Source: Frigoribacterium sp. | GTDB lineage: Bacteria > Actinomycetota > Actinomycetes > Actinomycetales > Microbacteriaceae | Direction of reading: 5' to 3' | Assembly: GCA_025408445.1 (NCBI GenBank) | Contig: JANYIZ010000046.1 | Location: forward strand, 1-64,000 | DNA: 64,000 nt | Shown: positions 33,854 through 43,183 of the stretch, piece by piece | How positions within the stretch are numbered: position 1 is the first letter of the stretch | Layout: each line of letters starts with the position of its first letter | Notes under the pieces: generated by a model | What the model was told of the DNA's origin: nothing | Database searches by the model: none | What the model saw: only the letters and a program-made list of their open reading frames with translations | Program-made: the position numbers and the translations under genes

Positions 33854-35028
33854 CGGTTTACGGCACCACCCTCACCCCAACGATTCGCGCCGCGAGCCGT
33901 AAGGGCATGTTCTGGATAATCGCGGCCGTCTTCCTCGTGCTGATCGCCGTGATCGCGTTCGCCACCACCGGCGCCAAGACCGGCGGTGTGCCATTCTCGG
34001 CGACCAATCCGGCACCGGCCGGCAGCAAGGCGATCGCTGAGGTTTTGCGTGCAAGGGGAGTGGATGTCTCGGTGCCCGCGACCCTCGCGGGCGCCCGCTC
34101 CGCCCTGCGCGACTCCCCCGGCTCGACGCTGTTCCTCGTCGACTCCGCGTCCCACCTCGACTCCGCGCAGCTGCGTTCCCTCGCCGCTCTCGCCCAGCAC
34201 GTCGTGCTGCTGGCCCCAACCTTTGCGCAGGCCAAGGCCCTGGCGCCAGAGGTCGGTCTCGCGGGAGTCGTCGGCCGCGCCTCCCTCACCGCCCGCTGCG
34301 ACCTGCCCGCCGCGCGCGCCGCCGGGCGAGTGACCGGTGCCGGATCCGGATTCCGCATCATCGACGGTGCCGCGGACGCGACCGGATGCTTCGGCAGCGG
34401 CACCAACACGTTCTCGGTCGTCGACATCAGCCGGGCGGGGCGACACATCACAGTCGTCGGCACGACCGACGCCTTCGCCAATGAGCACATCGCCGAGCAT
34501 GGCAACGCTGCACTCGCGCTCACCCTCCTCGGCGACAATAATCGGCTGGTCTGGTATCTGCCGACGATCGACGACTCATCGATCAGCGGCCCGAGCATCG
34601 CCGAACTCACGCCCTCCTGGGTCGGCTCGGTCTCCACGCTGCTCATCATCGTCGCCATCGTCGCCGCGTTCTGGCGGGGACGCCGCCTCGGGCCCCTCGT
34701 GGTCGAGAACCTTCCGGTCGTCGTGCGGGCGAGCGAGACGATGGAGGGCCGGGCGCGTCTCTACCAGAAGGGTGCGGCGCGACTGCGGGCTCTCGACTCG
34801 CTGCGCATCGGTGCCGTTTCCCGGCTGGCCACGCTGTGCGGCCTGCCGCGGCTCTCCACGGTGGATGACGTGATCGCGGCCGTCTCGAGGATCACCGCGC
34901 GCGATCCTGCCGACATCCGTTCCCTGCTGCTCACAGCGGAGCCCCGCACCGACCGTGATCTTGTGCGGCTCTCCGACGAGCTACTCGAACTCGAGCAGCT
35001 CGTCGCTCGCGACGTCCGTCCGTCCTGA
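33850..35028 (+). CDS. DUF4350-domain membrane protein
   Basis: 392 residues from a GTG in a GTGA overlap. Two membrane helices (about 19-38 and 258-277) bracket a domain beginning AKTGGVPFSATNPAPAGSKA and containing VVLLAPTFAQAKAL, the usual DUF4350 layout. The C-terminal 110 cytoplasmic residues are helical (LYQKGAARLRALDSLRIG). A conserved member of the MoxR/DUF58 operon; biochemical function not known. Confidence 0.85.
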   Translation: MTVYGTTLTPTIRAASRKGMFWIIAAVFLVLIAVIAFATTGAKTGGVPFSATNPAPAGSKAIAEVLRARGVDVSVPATLAGARSALRDSPGSTLFLVDSASHLDSAQLRSLAALAQHVVLLAPTFAQAKALAPEVGLAGVVGRASLTARCDLPAARAAGRVTGAGSGFRIIDGAADATGCFGSGTNTFSVVDISRAGRHITVVGTTDAFANEHIAEHGNAALALTLLGDNNRLVWYLPTIDDSSISGPSIAELTPSWVGSVSTLLIIVAIVAAFWRGRRLGPLVVENLPVVVRASETMEGRARLYQKGAARLRALDSLRIGAVSRLATLCGLPRLSTVDDVIAAVSRITARDPADIRSLLLTAEPRTDRDLVRLSDELLELEQLVARDVRPS

Positions 35029-35058
35029 AATACGAAACCCACCATGGAGAATTATCCA

Positions 35059-36057
35059 ATGACCGAGACCGACCTGGCTGCACCCTCCCTCGATACCCCG
35101 AGCGGCTCCCCCGCCCTTCGCGAGCAATTCGCCCGGGTGCGCGGGGAAGTGGGTAAGGCCGTGGTCGGTCAGGATGGCGCCGTCACCGGGCTCATGATCG
35201 CGCTGCTCGCCGGCGGTCACGTCCTACTCGAGGGGGTGCCTGGTGTCGCGAAAACCCTGCTCGTACGCACCCTGAGCCGGGCGTTGCAGCTCGAGACGAA
35301 GCGAGTGCAGTTCACCCCTGACCTGATGCCGGGGGATGTCACGGGCTCGCTGGTCTATGACGCCCGAAGCGGTGAATTCGACTTCCGCGCCGGTCCGGTG
35401 TTCACGAACATCCTGCTCGCCGACGAGATCAACCGCACGCCCCCGAAGACGCAGTCAGCGTTGCTCGAGGCGATGGAAGAGCGCCAGGTGAGCGTGGATG
35501 GCGAGACCAGGCCGTTGCCGGTGCCTTTCATTGTGGCGGCCACGCAGAACCCGATCGAGTACGAGGGCACCTACACGCTGCCCGAGGCACAGCTCGACCG
35601 CTTTTTGCTCAAGCTCGTGCTCGAGATCCCCGAGTGGGCCGACGAGGTCGAGGTGCTCACTCGCAGTGCCGCCGGGTTCAATCCCCGTAACCTCGAGGCC
35701 GCGGGCGTCACCGCGGTGCTGGATGCCGAGCAGCTCGCCGCCGCGCAGGAGGAGGTTGGACGGGTGCGCGCATCCCCCGATCTGCTCGCCTACATCGTGG
35801 ACCTCGCCCGGGGAACGCGCCAGAGCCCGAGCGTAAAGCTCGGAGTGAGCCCGCGCGGAACGACGGCTCTGCTCTCGGCCGCAAAGGCGTGGGCCTGGCT
35901 CAATGGATTCGACTCGATCACGCCCGACCATGTGCAGGCGATGGTGCTGCCGGTCTGGCGGCACCGCATCCAGCTGCGACCAGAGGCGGAGCTCGAAGGC
36001 GTGGCACCGGACGCAATCCTGCGCTCGATCCTCAGCCAGGTACAGGTGCCGATCTAG
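35059..36057 (+). CDS. MoxR-family AAA ATPase
   Basis: 332 residues. The ATG at 35059 has GGAG nine bases ahead; an ATG five codons earlier lacks a ribosome-binding site. Walker A is EGVPGVAKTLL, Walker B NILLADEINRTPPKTQSAL, sensor 1 AATQNPIEYEGTYTLPEAQL, and the arginine finger region LDRFLLKL. MoxR ATPases act as chaperones for VWA or DUF58 partners, here the next gene 17 bp on. Confidence 0.93.
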   Translation: MTETDLAAPSLDTPSGSPALREQFARVRGEVGKAVVGQDGAVTGLMIALLAGGHVLLEGVPGVAKTLLVRTLSRALQLETKRVQFTPDLMPGDVTGSLVYDARSGEFDFRAGPVFTNILLADEINRTPPKTQSALLEAMEERQVSVDGETRPLPVPFIVAATQNPIEYEGTYTLPEAQLDRFLLKLVLEIPEWADEVEVLTRSAAGFNPRNLEAAGVTAVLDAEQLAAAQEEVGRVRASPDLLAYIVDLARGTRQSPSVKLGVSPRGTTALLSAAKAWAWLNGFDSITPDHVQAMVLPVWRHRIQLRPEAELEGVAPDAILRSILSQVQVPI

Positions 36058-36074
36058 ATGAGCGGCGGCTTCTG

Positions 36075-37367
36075 ATGGCATGGTCGGGTCGGTTCGTGCT
36101 GCTTCTCGCGCTCGGCATCGTACCGATCATCCTGCTGAACCAGCCAGACTTGCTCGGTATCTGGCTCCTGTTCGCGATGCTCGTAGCGATGCTCGACCTG
36201 CTGCTGGCGGGCTCCCCGCGGCAACTGCGACTGGAGCGGGAGCTGCCCGAGCGCGTGCGCCTCGGCGAGACCGTGGCATCCGCCCTGCTGCTCACCAACG
36301 TGGGTCGACGCACGATTCGCGGCATCGTGCGGGATGGCTGGCAGCCCTCCGCGGGCGCGTCACCGACCCGGGCGCGGCTGGTGCTGCCGGTGGGCGAGCG
36401 ACGACGGATCGAGACATCGCTCACCCCGTTCCGGCGCGGTGAACGACGCGCGGCGGAGGTGACGGTGCGGTCGTTCGGACCGCTCGGACTCCTCGCCCGC
36501 CAGGCGACCATCGACCTTCCCGGCGCGATCACGGTGCTTCCGCCGTTCAACTCGCGCAAGCACCTGCCGTCCCGGCTCGCTCGCCTTCGAGAGCTCGACG
36601 GGCGCACCAGTGTGATGATTCGCGGGCAGGGTACGGAGTTCGACAGCCTGCGCGAATACGTGCGCGGCGACGACGTGCGTTCGATCGACTGGCGCGCCAC
36701 CGCCCGGCGCAGCGACCTGGTCGTGCGCACCTGGCGGCCCGAACGGGACCGCCGCGTGGTGATCGTGATCGACAGCGGACGCACCTCTGCCGCTCGCATC
36801 GCCAACGAGCCGCGGATCGACACCGCGTTCGAATCCTCGCTGCTGCTTGCCGCTCTCGCCACGCGGGCCGGCGACCGGGTGGATGTCGTGATCTTCGATC
36901 GACGGGTTCGCGGACGAATCCGGGGGGCGAGCGGCCCGGAGTTGCTCTCGCGAATGGTCACCGTAATGGCCCCGATCGATCCCGAGCTCATCGAGATGGA
37001 TTGGTCGGCGGTGCCCTCGCTCGTGCGCTCGGTGACCAGCCAGCACGCGCTCGTCGTGCTCATGACCTCGATCGATGCGGCCGGCAGTTGCCGCGGCCTA
37101 CTCGGGATGCTTCCGCAGCTCACCCGCAAGCACACTGTCGTCGTGTCCTCCGTGACCGACCCTTCGGTGCTATCGGCTTCACTCGAGCGCGGCGATCGGG
37201 ACGATGTCTACCGCGCCGCTGCCGCCGAGCGCGCCATGCTCGACACCACCCGCGTCTCGGCTGCCATCCGGCAATTGGGGGCGGATGTCGTCACCGGCGC
37301 CCCCGCGGACCTCCCGCCGGCCCTCGCCGACCGCTACATCGCGCTGAAAGCCGCCGGCCGGCTGTAG
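36075..37367 (+). CDS. DUF58-domain protein
   Basis: 430 residues. Two N-terminal membrane helices (about 8-24 and 31-47) are followed by the DUF58 core GTEFDSLREYVRGDDVRSID and WRATARRSDLVVRTWRPERD, then a VWA-like part with VVIVIDSGRT. It is the expected partner of the preceding MoxR ATPase. It ends the operon; a strong nested hairpin lies 59 bp downstream. Confidence 0.9.
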   Translation: MAWSGRFVLLLALGIVPIILLNQPDLLGIWLLFAMLVAMLDLLLAGSPRQLRLERELPERVRLGETVASALLLTNVGRRTIRGIVRDGWQPSAGASPTRARLVLPVGERRRIETSLTPFRRGERRAAEVTVRSFGPLGLLARQATIDLPGAITVLPPFNSRKHLPSRLARLRELDGRTSVMIRGQGTEFDSLREYVRGDDVRSIDWRATARRSDLVVRTWRPERDRRVVIVIDSGRTSAARIANEPRIDTAFESSLLLAALATRAGDRVDVVIFDRRVRGRIRGASGPELLSRMVTVMAPIDPELIEMDWSAVPSLVRSVTSQHALVVLMTSIDAAGSCRGLLGMLPQLTRKHTVVVSSVTDPSVLSASLERGDRDDVYRAAAAERAMLDTTRVSAAIRQLGADVVTGAPADLPPALADRYIALKAAGRL

Positions 37368-37426
37368 AACGCTTCCGGAGTTGCGCCCGATCGTCGCATT
37401 TTTCCTCGAGGCGTGACCCCCGCCTA

Positions 37427-37472
37427 TTTTTCCTACCGCCTCCGTGTTCAGACACGGCGGCGGTAGGAAAAA
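37427..37472. terminator. Nested hairpin between DUF58 and catalase genes (family 1, copy 1)
   Basis: Arms TTTTTCCTACCGCC (37427-37440) and GGCGGTAGGAAAAA (37459-37472) pair perfectly around an 18-nt loop that itself folds as CCGTGT/ACACGG. It stands between convergent genes and ends in A or T runs on both sides, so it can terminate in both directions. A structural relative is at 56066-56123. Confidence 0.85.
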
Positions 37473-37504
37473 CGGGAGATTGATGGCGCAGCGGCGCGCT
37501 GAAC

Positions 37505-38965
37505 CTACTCGACCAGCACCGCCGCGGCCGAGAGCTCCACCCGAAGAGCTGCACCGAGGGAGGCATCCACGTTCGTCCAGTACTGGATCGCGCGTTCCTT
37601 GATCATGGCGCTCTGCACGCCGCCGACCGCGCCGGTCAGCGTCTGGAGGAACCGCTGCTTGGCGGCATCGTCATACACATCGCGGTAGAGCGTGCCGGCC
37701 TGGCCGAAGTCGTCGTCTTCGGCGTGCAGGCTGGCGGCGGCGTAAACCAGCTCACCATCACTCTCCCAGGTGCCCTCGCCGGCTGCCGCGAGATCCGCCA
37801 CAGGTCCACCGAACGAGTTCGGGGCGTAGACGGGAGCGGACGCCGGCTTGAAGCCGTGCCGTGCGGCACCATCCTGGGTGTAGCTGTTCACGGCCGCCTT
37901 CGGGGCATTCACCGGAATCTCGTTATAGTTGGCGCCGACTCGATAACGCTGGGCATCCGGATAAGAAAACACCCGAGCCATCAACATTTTATCTGGGCTG
38001 ATGCTGATTCCGGGTACGGTGTTGGCCGGCGAAAACGCGGCCTGCTCGATCTGCGCGAAGAAGTTCTCCGGGTTGCGGTCGAGCGTGTGGGTGCCGACCA
38101 TGATCAGCGGATAGTCCGCCTTCGGCCAGACCTTGGTGAGGTCGAAGGGGTTGAAACGGTAGGTCTTCGCCTCTTCGTACGGCATCACCTGCACGTGAAC
38201 GTCCCACGAGGGGAAATCGCCCGCCTCGATCGCGTCATGCAGGTCGCGACGGTAATAGTCGGCATCCGCTCCGGCGATGAGTTCGGCCTCGGCTCCGCCC
38301 ATTTCCACGTTGCCCTGGTTCGAGGTGAAGTGATACTTGACCCAGAATCGCTCGCCGGCCGCGTTGATCCACTGGTAGGTGTGCGAGCCGAAGCCCGGCA
38401 TCTCCCGCCAGGAGCGCGGCAAACCACGGTCTCCCATGAGGTAGGTCACCTGGTGAGCTGACTCCGGCGAGAGGGTCCAGAAGTCCCACTGCATGTCGGC
38501 ATCTCGCAGGCCAGAGCCCGGCAGGCGCTTCTGGGAGTGGATGAAGTCGGGAAACTTGAGCCCGTCGCGGATGAAGAACACCGGGGTGTTGTTTCCGACG
38601 ATGTCGTAGTTGCCCTCCGTCGTGTAGAACTTCACCGAGAAGCCGCGCACGTCGCGCCAGGTGTCAGGGCTGCCCTGCTCGCCCGCGACGCTCGAGAAGC
38701 GCTGGAGAGTTTCGGTCGTCGTGCCCGGCTGGAAGACCGCGGCCTTGGTGTACGCCGACACGTCTCCGGTCACGGTAAAGGTTCCGAACGCCCCACCGCC
38801 TTTGGCGTGCACGATCCGCTCCGGGATGCGCTCCCGGTTGAATTGGGCAAGCTTCTCGACCAGGTAACGGTCGTGCAGTGCGGTCACGCCGTCATTTCCG
38901 GCGGTGAGCGAATGGCTATCGCTTGAAACTGGGGTTCCGGTCTGGCTCGTTGTTGGTTCGGTCAC
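37505..38965 (-). CDS. katA: Catalase, clade 3 heme type
   Basis: 486 residues. The distal histidine lies in [12 protein letters not shown], the distal asparagine in [11 protein letters not shown], and the proximal heme tyrosine in [16 protein letters not shown]. The length is that of small-subunit clade 3 catalases. The GTG start overlaps the fur stop as GTGA, so the two are one operon and the catalase is probably peroxide- or iron-regulated. Together they interrupt the usual join between the DUF58 operon and the SpoIIM/RDD genes. Confidence 0.97.
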   Translation of the reverse strand: MTEPTTSQTGTPVSSDSHSLTAGNDGVTALHDRYLVEKLAQFNRERIPERIVHAKGGGAFGTFTVTGDVSAYTKAAVFQPGTTTETLQRFSSVAGEQGSPDTWRDVRGFSVKFYTTEGNYDIVGNNTPVFFIRDGLKFPDFIHSQKRLPGSGLRDADMQWDFWTLSPESAHQVTYLMGDRGLPRSWREMPGFGSHTYQWINAAGERFWVKYHFTSNQGNVEMGGAEAELIAGADADYYRRDLHDAIEAGDFPSWDVHVQVMPYEEAKTYRFNPFDLTKVWPKADYPLIMVGTHTLDRNPENFFAQIEQAAFSPANTVPGISISPDKMLMARVFSYPDAQRYRVGANYNEIPVNAPKAAVNSYTQDGAARHGFKPASAPVYAPNSFGGPVADLAAAGEGTWESDGELVYAAASLHAEDDDFGQAGTLYRDVYDDAAKQRFLQTLTGAVGGVQSAMIKERAIQYWTNVDASLGAALRVELSAAAVLVE

Positions 38966-39396
38966 GATGCTGTCTCCTTCGGTGTGGTTATTTTGTGCTG
39001 GCAGAGGGGGCAGCGCCCCCAGAAAGTGATTTCGGCTGCCTCGATGGTGAAGCCGTTGGTGTTGCTCGCGGTGAGGCAGGGGGCCTCACCGTGGATGCAG
39101 TCGACGTCGGCCACGGCTCCGCAGCCCGAGCACACCACGTGGTGGTGGTTGTCGCCGATTCGACGTTCGTAGAGCGCGGCGGATCCGGCCGGCTCGGTAC
39201 GCCGGATCATTCGCGCCGCCGTCAGATCGGCGAGCACATTGTGCACGGACTGGATCGAGAGTCCCGCCGCGGATACCACTCTCAGTGTCTCGGCGGTGGA
39301 GTGCGGATGCGTCTCCAACGCCTCGAGCACGGCGAGCCGACCCGGCGTGACGCGCAGGCCTGCGGCACGAAGCGCAGTCCCCAGCTCGGTATCCAT
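38962..39396 (-). CDS. Fur-family metalloregulator, probable peroxide sensor (PerR/FurA-like)
   Basis: 144 residues. The N-terminal winged helix (about 10-80) includes [20 protein letters not shown], and the metal site has [13 protein letters not shown] with the later CPLC pair, the four-cysteine structural zinc. It is translated with katA, the usual FurA-KatG style coupling, so it probably represses catalase. The 53-bp region ahead of it, beside the spoIIM-like stop, is AT-rich around TTTTGAGTCATTCACGAT, a possible binding site. Confidence 0.9.
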   Translation of the reverse strand: MDTELGTALRAAGLRVTPGRLAVLEALETHPHSTAETLRVVSAAGLSIQSVHNVLADLTAARMIRRTEPAGSAALYERRIGDNHHHVVCSGCGAVADVDCIHGEAPCLTASNTNGFTIEAAEITFWGRCPLCQHKITTPKETAS

Positions 39397-39449
39397 CCAC
39401 TCCAGTATGGCACTTATCGTGAATGACTCAAAACTAGATGGTGGAATCG

Positions 39450-40445
39450 TCAGGCCGCGACGATCCTCCGCGCGCCCGCCTCGAACTCGTCGAGGTCACC
39501 GGTTTCGCCCGCGCGCACAGCGCGACGGCCGATCACCCACTGGTAAAACAGGAACGACCCGAGCGCCACCGTGCCGATTCCGATCTTGATCACCCAGGGC
39601 CAGTCCTGGCGGGTGACAAAGCCCTCGATGATGCCGGAGACCAGAAGCGAGAGGATCAGGCCGATCGCGACGGTGATTAACGCGCGCCCCTCCTCGGCGA
39701 GCGCCTGTCCGCGCGTGCGGGCACCGGGAGCGATCCACGACCAGAAGATGGTCATTCCGGCCGCTCCGGCGACGAAGATCGAGTACAGCTCGAGCTGGCC
39801 GTGCGGGGCGATGTAGAGAAAGAAGACATCGAGCCGATCGTGGGAGGCCATCAGTGCGCCGGAGAGTCCAATGGACTGGGCATTCATAAACAGCAGGTAC
39901 GGCGCATAGACGCCGACGATGCCAAACGCAACACACTGCGCTGCGAGCCACGCGTTATTCGTCCAGACCTGCCCGGTGAAGGATGCGGGAGAGTGATTCG
40001 AGTAGTAATTCACGAAGTCCTGCTCCACGAACTGCTTGCGAAATTCCTCGGTTCCGAAGTGAGAGAGCACTCCGGGCGTGTTGAGTGCCCAGAACCCGTA
40101 GAGCACGGCGATGGTCGCGCTGGCGAGGGCGACGATCAGGCTGGTCCACCGGATGCGATAGAGAGCCGCGGGAAGCTGCGCCCCGAAGAAGGTGGGCAGC
40201 TGGCTGAGCACATTGCTCCCAGCGCCGGTGAAGCGCAGGCGCGCGCGGGACAATGACAGCGACAACCGATCCCCCTGCACGGACTGCCCCGCCGTGGTCT
40301 TGATCGCGGAGAGCTGGCTGGCCCCGGACTGGTAGCGCTCGATCAGCCGGTCGGATTCGCTGCCTGAGAAGCTCCGTTTGGCCCCGAGCCGGGCAAGCTC
40401 GTCCCACTCATCGCGGTGCGCGGCGGAGTATGCATCGAGATCCAT
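39450..40445 (-). CDS. SpoIIM-like (stage II sporulation protein M) membrane protein
   Basis: 331 residues with five or six membrane helices from about residue 100 onward and a cytoplasmic helical N-terminus. NNAWLAAQCVAFGIVGVYAP and PHGQLELYSIFVAGAAGMTI match the SpoIIM/DUF95 family, whose GxLE motif is here as GQLEL. In non-sporulating actinobacteria it lies beside an RDD gene and MoxR/DUF58, as here. Divergent from the RDD gene with only 17 bp between starts. Confidence 0.9.
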   Translation of the reverse strand: MDLDAYSAAHRDEWDELARLGAKRSFSGSESDRLIERYQSGASQLSAIKTTAGQSVQGDRLSLSLSRARLRFTGAGSNVLSQLPTFFGAQLPAALYRIRWTSLIVALASATIAVLYGFWALNTPGVLSHFGTEEFRKQFVEQDFVNYYSNHSPASFTGQVWTNNAWLAAQCVAFGIVGVYAPYLLFMNAQSIGLSGALMASHDRLDVFFLYIAPHGQLELYSIFVAGAAGMTIFWSWIAPGARTRGQALAEEGRALITVAIGLILSLLVSGIIEGFVTRQDWPWVIKIGIGTVALGSFLFYQWVIGRRAVRAGETGDLDEFEAGARRIVAA

Positions 40446-40462
40446 CTGTTTAGATACTAGAC

Positions 40463-41320
40463 ATGGCGACGGCAGCGCAGGGTGGTGCTCGCATTCCCGA
40501 GGTCTCGGATGAGCTCGAGCTGATGACCGGCGAGGCCGTTGGCCTCGACCTGCGGCCCATCAGCTTCATTCTGCGGGCGGCCGGCGCGATGATCGACTTC
40601 GTGGCCTACTTCGGACTCTGGCTCCTCATCCTGCTCGCCGTGACGTCTCCCTGGCTGAGCGGATTCTTCGACGAGGCGAGCAGTAAGGCAGTCACCCTCT
40701 CCGCCCTCGTCTTCTGCCTGGTCGTCACCCCGACCGCCGTCGAGACCCTCAGCCAGGGCAAGTCGCTCGGCAAACTCGCGGTCGGCGGGCGGATCGTGCG
40801 GGACGACGGCGGATCGATCGTATTGCGTCACGCCTTCATCCGCTCGCTCACCGGGGTGCTCGAGGTGTTCTCGACCCTCGGTGGCATCGCGTCGGTCACG
40901 GCGCTCCTCAACGGCCGTACCAAACGCCTCGGCGACCTGCTCGCCGGCACCTACAGCCAAAACGAGCGGGTCTCGAAAATCACGCCTCCCGTGTATGGGG
41001 TCCCCCTCGAGCTGCTCGGCTGGGCCACGACGGCCGATGTGGCGCGGATGCCCGACGGCTTGTCGCGCCGCATCGCACAGTTCCTCCGACAGGCGTCGCG
41101 ATTGACCCCGGATGCCCGCGCCCGCATGTCCCGCTCGCTCGCGACCGAGGCATCCGGCTTCGTCTCGCCGCTGCCGACCGTCGACGCCGAACTCTTTCTC
41201 GCCGCGGTCTCGGCGCTCCGCCGCGACCGCGAGTACACCGGCCTCAGCCTCGAGGCGCAGCGCCTTGAGCACCTGCGGCCGGCGCTCGAAGGGCTGCCGC
41301 ACGGATTCCCCGAGCGCTAG
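40463..41320 (+). CDS. RDD-family membrane protein
   Basis: 285 residues. The RDD domain covers about 27-170: ILRAAGAMIDFVAYFGLW with the eponymous Arg/Asp positions, two or three helices, then LSQGKSLGKLAVGGRIVRDD and NGRTKRLGDLLAGT. The C-terminal 110 residues are soluble and helical. Starts are divergent with the SpoIIM-like gene. It ends 4 bp inside the convergent glycosyltransferase gene. Confidence 0.92.
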   Translation: MATAAQGGARIPEVSDELELMTGEAVGLDLRPISFILRAAGAMIDFVAYFGLWLLILLAVTSPWLSGFFDEASSKAVTLSALVFCLVVTPTAVETLSQGKSLGKLAVGGRIVRDDGGSIVLRHAFIRSLTGVLEVFSTLGGIASVTALLNGRTKRLGDLLAGTYSQNERVSKITPPVYGVPLELLGWATTADVARMPDGLSRRIAQFLRQASRLTPDARARMSRSLATEASGFVSPLPTVDAELFLAAVSALRRDREYTGLSLEAQRLEHLRPALEGLPHGFPER

Positions 41321-42813
41321 GGCTGCCCATCCGAGCTCGGCCAGTAGGGGTCCGACAGCAGCCAGGTACCCCAGTGGGCACGCAGCGTCGCGAGTTCTGC
41401 CGGTTCGACGGTGGCAATTCTGCTCTTCGATTCGAAGTGATACAGGCGAGCGTGCGGCGTCCAGATGATACTCCGGCCGCTCGTCCGAACTTTGAGAGAG
41501 AGATCCACATCGTTGTAGTTACCGGCGTAGTCGAGCGAAAGTCCCCCCAGTTGCCAGAAGGTGTCGGCGCGGATCATTGCGCAGGCGGCGGTGACTCCGG
41601 AGACTTCGCGCTCCACGCCCATGGAGCCGAGCTCGTCGTCTCGATCGGCCGGCCACCCGAACGCGATGTGTCCCGCCCAACTCGCCGAGTAGACATGTCC
41701 GCCGTGTTGCACCGTGCCGTCTTCGAAGAAGAGCAACGATCCGACCAGTCCGACTCCCGGTTGCTGGGCGAGGCCGAGCATTGTTTCGATCCAGTCAGGG
41801 GTGATCAGGTCGACGTCATCGTTGAGTAGCACCAGGTAGTCACCACGTGCAAAGATCGCGCCCCGGTTCATCTTCGCCGAGAAGTTGAAGTCCTCGGACC
41901 ACCGCACGACCCGAAGGGCGTCACCGGCGAGGCACACGAGGTCGTCGATCACCGATTGGGGTGTCTCATCATCGGCGACGACGACGAATTCAAGGGAGGC
42001 ATACGTCGATCGCTCCAGTATGCCGCGCACGGCATCCACCACGAGAACGCTCTCGGCGCCGTGAATTCTTGCGCGACTTCCCCGGGTGGGAATGATGATC
42101 GAGACGAGCGGGGCGGACATCAGCGGGTAATTCACCTGGAGCCCCCCGGCCACGACGGTCACCTCCGCGACGATGTCACTCGCACCGAGGAATTGTGCGA
42201 CGACCTTGCGGTGCTGCTCGGTAGACGGTCGGATGGCCGTGGCGGAGACCGAGAGGATCTCCGGGATACGAAGCACGCGCGCCGCATCCGAACCGAGCCG
42301 CAACGAGAGGTCGAGGAAATGTGCGCCCGCGTGGCCAGCGCCGAACCCGCCCCTCCGGAGAAGAGCTTCCACCCGGAATCCCCGGACATCGCCGAGATAG
42401 TCCTGGGATCGGAGTCGAATTGGCGAGAAGGCCGGTCGGTGGGTTCTTCGCGAACCGGGGAGGCGCGAGTCACCGTAGAGGAGATCGATGTCGAAGCGCG
42501 CCGCTGCGGACTCGACGCGTGCGAGTGCTCCCGGAACCAGTCGCGCCGAGGCATCGATCCACACAACCCAGTCACTCCGCGTCTGCGACAGCAGTCGATT
42601 CAGCACTGCGGCGTCGTCGTCGGGCAGCGGAACGAGTAGTACCGCAGCGTCGACCGCCCAATCCGCACTGTCCTCCTCGTTGCCAGCGACGAGACAGACG
42701 AAGTCGGTGCCCGGCGCCGCCTGCAGAGCGCTTTCGACCAGTACCCGCTCGACGTCAGCCCGGGAACGACCGATGCCATCCACCCAGATCGTAAGAGTCG
42801 GCGCAGCGCTCAC
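41317..42813 (-). CDS. Family 2 glycosyltransferase, two-part
   Basis: 498 residues from a GTG in a GTGA overlap with the small gene upstream. The N-terminal part (about 1-230) is a diverged GT-A-like or regulatory half. The C-terminal part starts VSIIIPTRGSRARIHG and has GDYLVLLNDDVDLITPDWIE (the DxD-type site) and FFEDGTVQHGGHVYS. Such proteins add sugars, commonly rhamnose, to cell-surface polysaccharide. First of the glycan cluster. Confidence 0.85.
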   Translation of the reverse strand: MSAAPTLTIWVDGIGRSRADVERVLVESALQAAPGTDFVCLVAGNEEDSADWAVDAAVLLVPLPDDDAAVLNRLLSQTRSDWVVWIDASARLVPGALARVESAAARFDIDLLYGDSRLPGSRRTHRPAFSPIRLRSQDYLGDVRGFRVEALLRRGGFGAGHAGAHFLDLSLRLGSDAARVLRIPEILSVSATAIRPSTEQHRKVVAQFLGASDIVAEVTVVAGGLQVNYPLMSAPLVSIIIPTRGSRARIHGAESVLVVDAVRGILERSTYASLEFVVVADDETPQSVIDDLVCLAGDALRVVRWSEDFNFSAKMNRGAIFARGDYLVLLNDDVDLITPDWIETMLGLAQQPGVGLVGSLLFFEDGTVQHGGHVYSASWAGHIAFGWPADRDDELGSMGVEREVSGVTAACAMIRADTFWQLGGLSLDYAGNYNDVDLSLKVRTSGRSIIWTPHARLYHFESKSRIATVEPAELATLRAHWGTWLLSDPYWPSSDGQP

Positions 42814-43097
42814 CGGTTCGAGGTCCGGCGCAGCATCCGCCGCACGACGCGAAGAGGGATGGTGACGACGCGACCGACCCGCCACGGCAGGGACGCGCGC
42901 ATCGCAATCAGCTGCTGCTCGGCGTCGAGCTGCTCTGTCGGAGTGAGCACACGCACTGTGCTGACCTGCGCGAGCTCTGCCTCGAGGCTCATGATCCGAT
43001 CGCTGAGCTGGAGCAGGTTCTCGAGAGCGTGCACGCGACCAACACCCTCGAGTTCGGCCTCCGGCCCGACCCAGGATTCACTGCTCGGACTGGTCAC
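42810..43097 (-). CDS. Small coiled-coil protein in the glycan cluster
   Basis: 95 residues from a GTG. A short acidic N-terminus leads to a coiled-coil (ALENLLQLSDRIMSLEAELA) and a basic amphipathic tail ending VVTIPLRVVRRMLRRTSNR, which would sit on the membrane surface. It is translationally coupled to the following glycosyltransferase (GTGA), so it may tether it. Family not recognised; the start codon is uncertain. Confidence 0.6.
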   Translation of the reverse strand: MTSPSSESWVGPEAELEGVGRVHALENLLQLSDRIMSLEAELAQVSTVRVLTPTEQLDAEQQLIAMRASLPWRVGRVVTIPLRVVRRMLRRTSNR

Positions 43098-43183
43098 GGC
43101 ACTCGCTTCTTCCCTCGTTGTCCCACCAGCCCCTACTGTAACGCGCGGGCTGGTCGGGCATCGTGCGCCCTCGATAATGGGGT

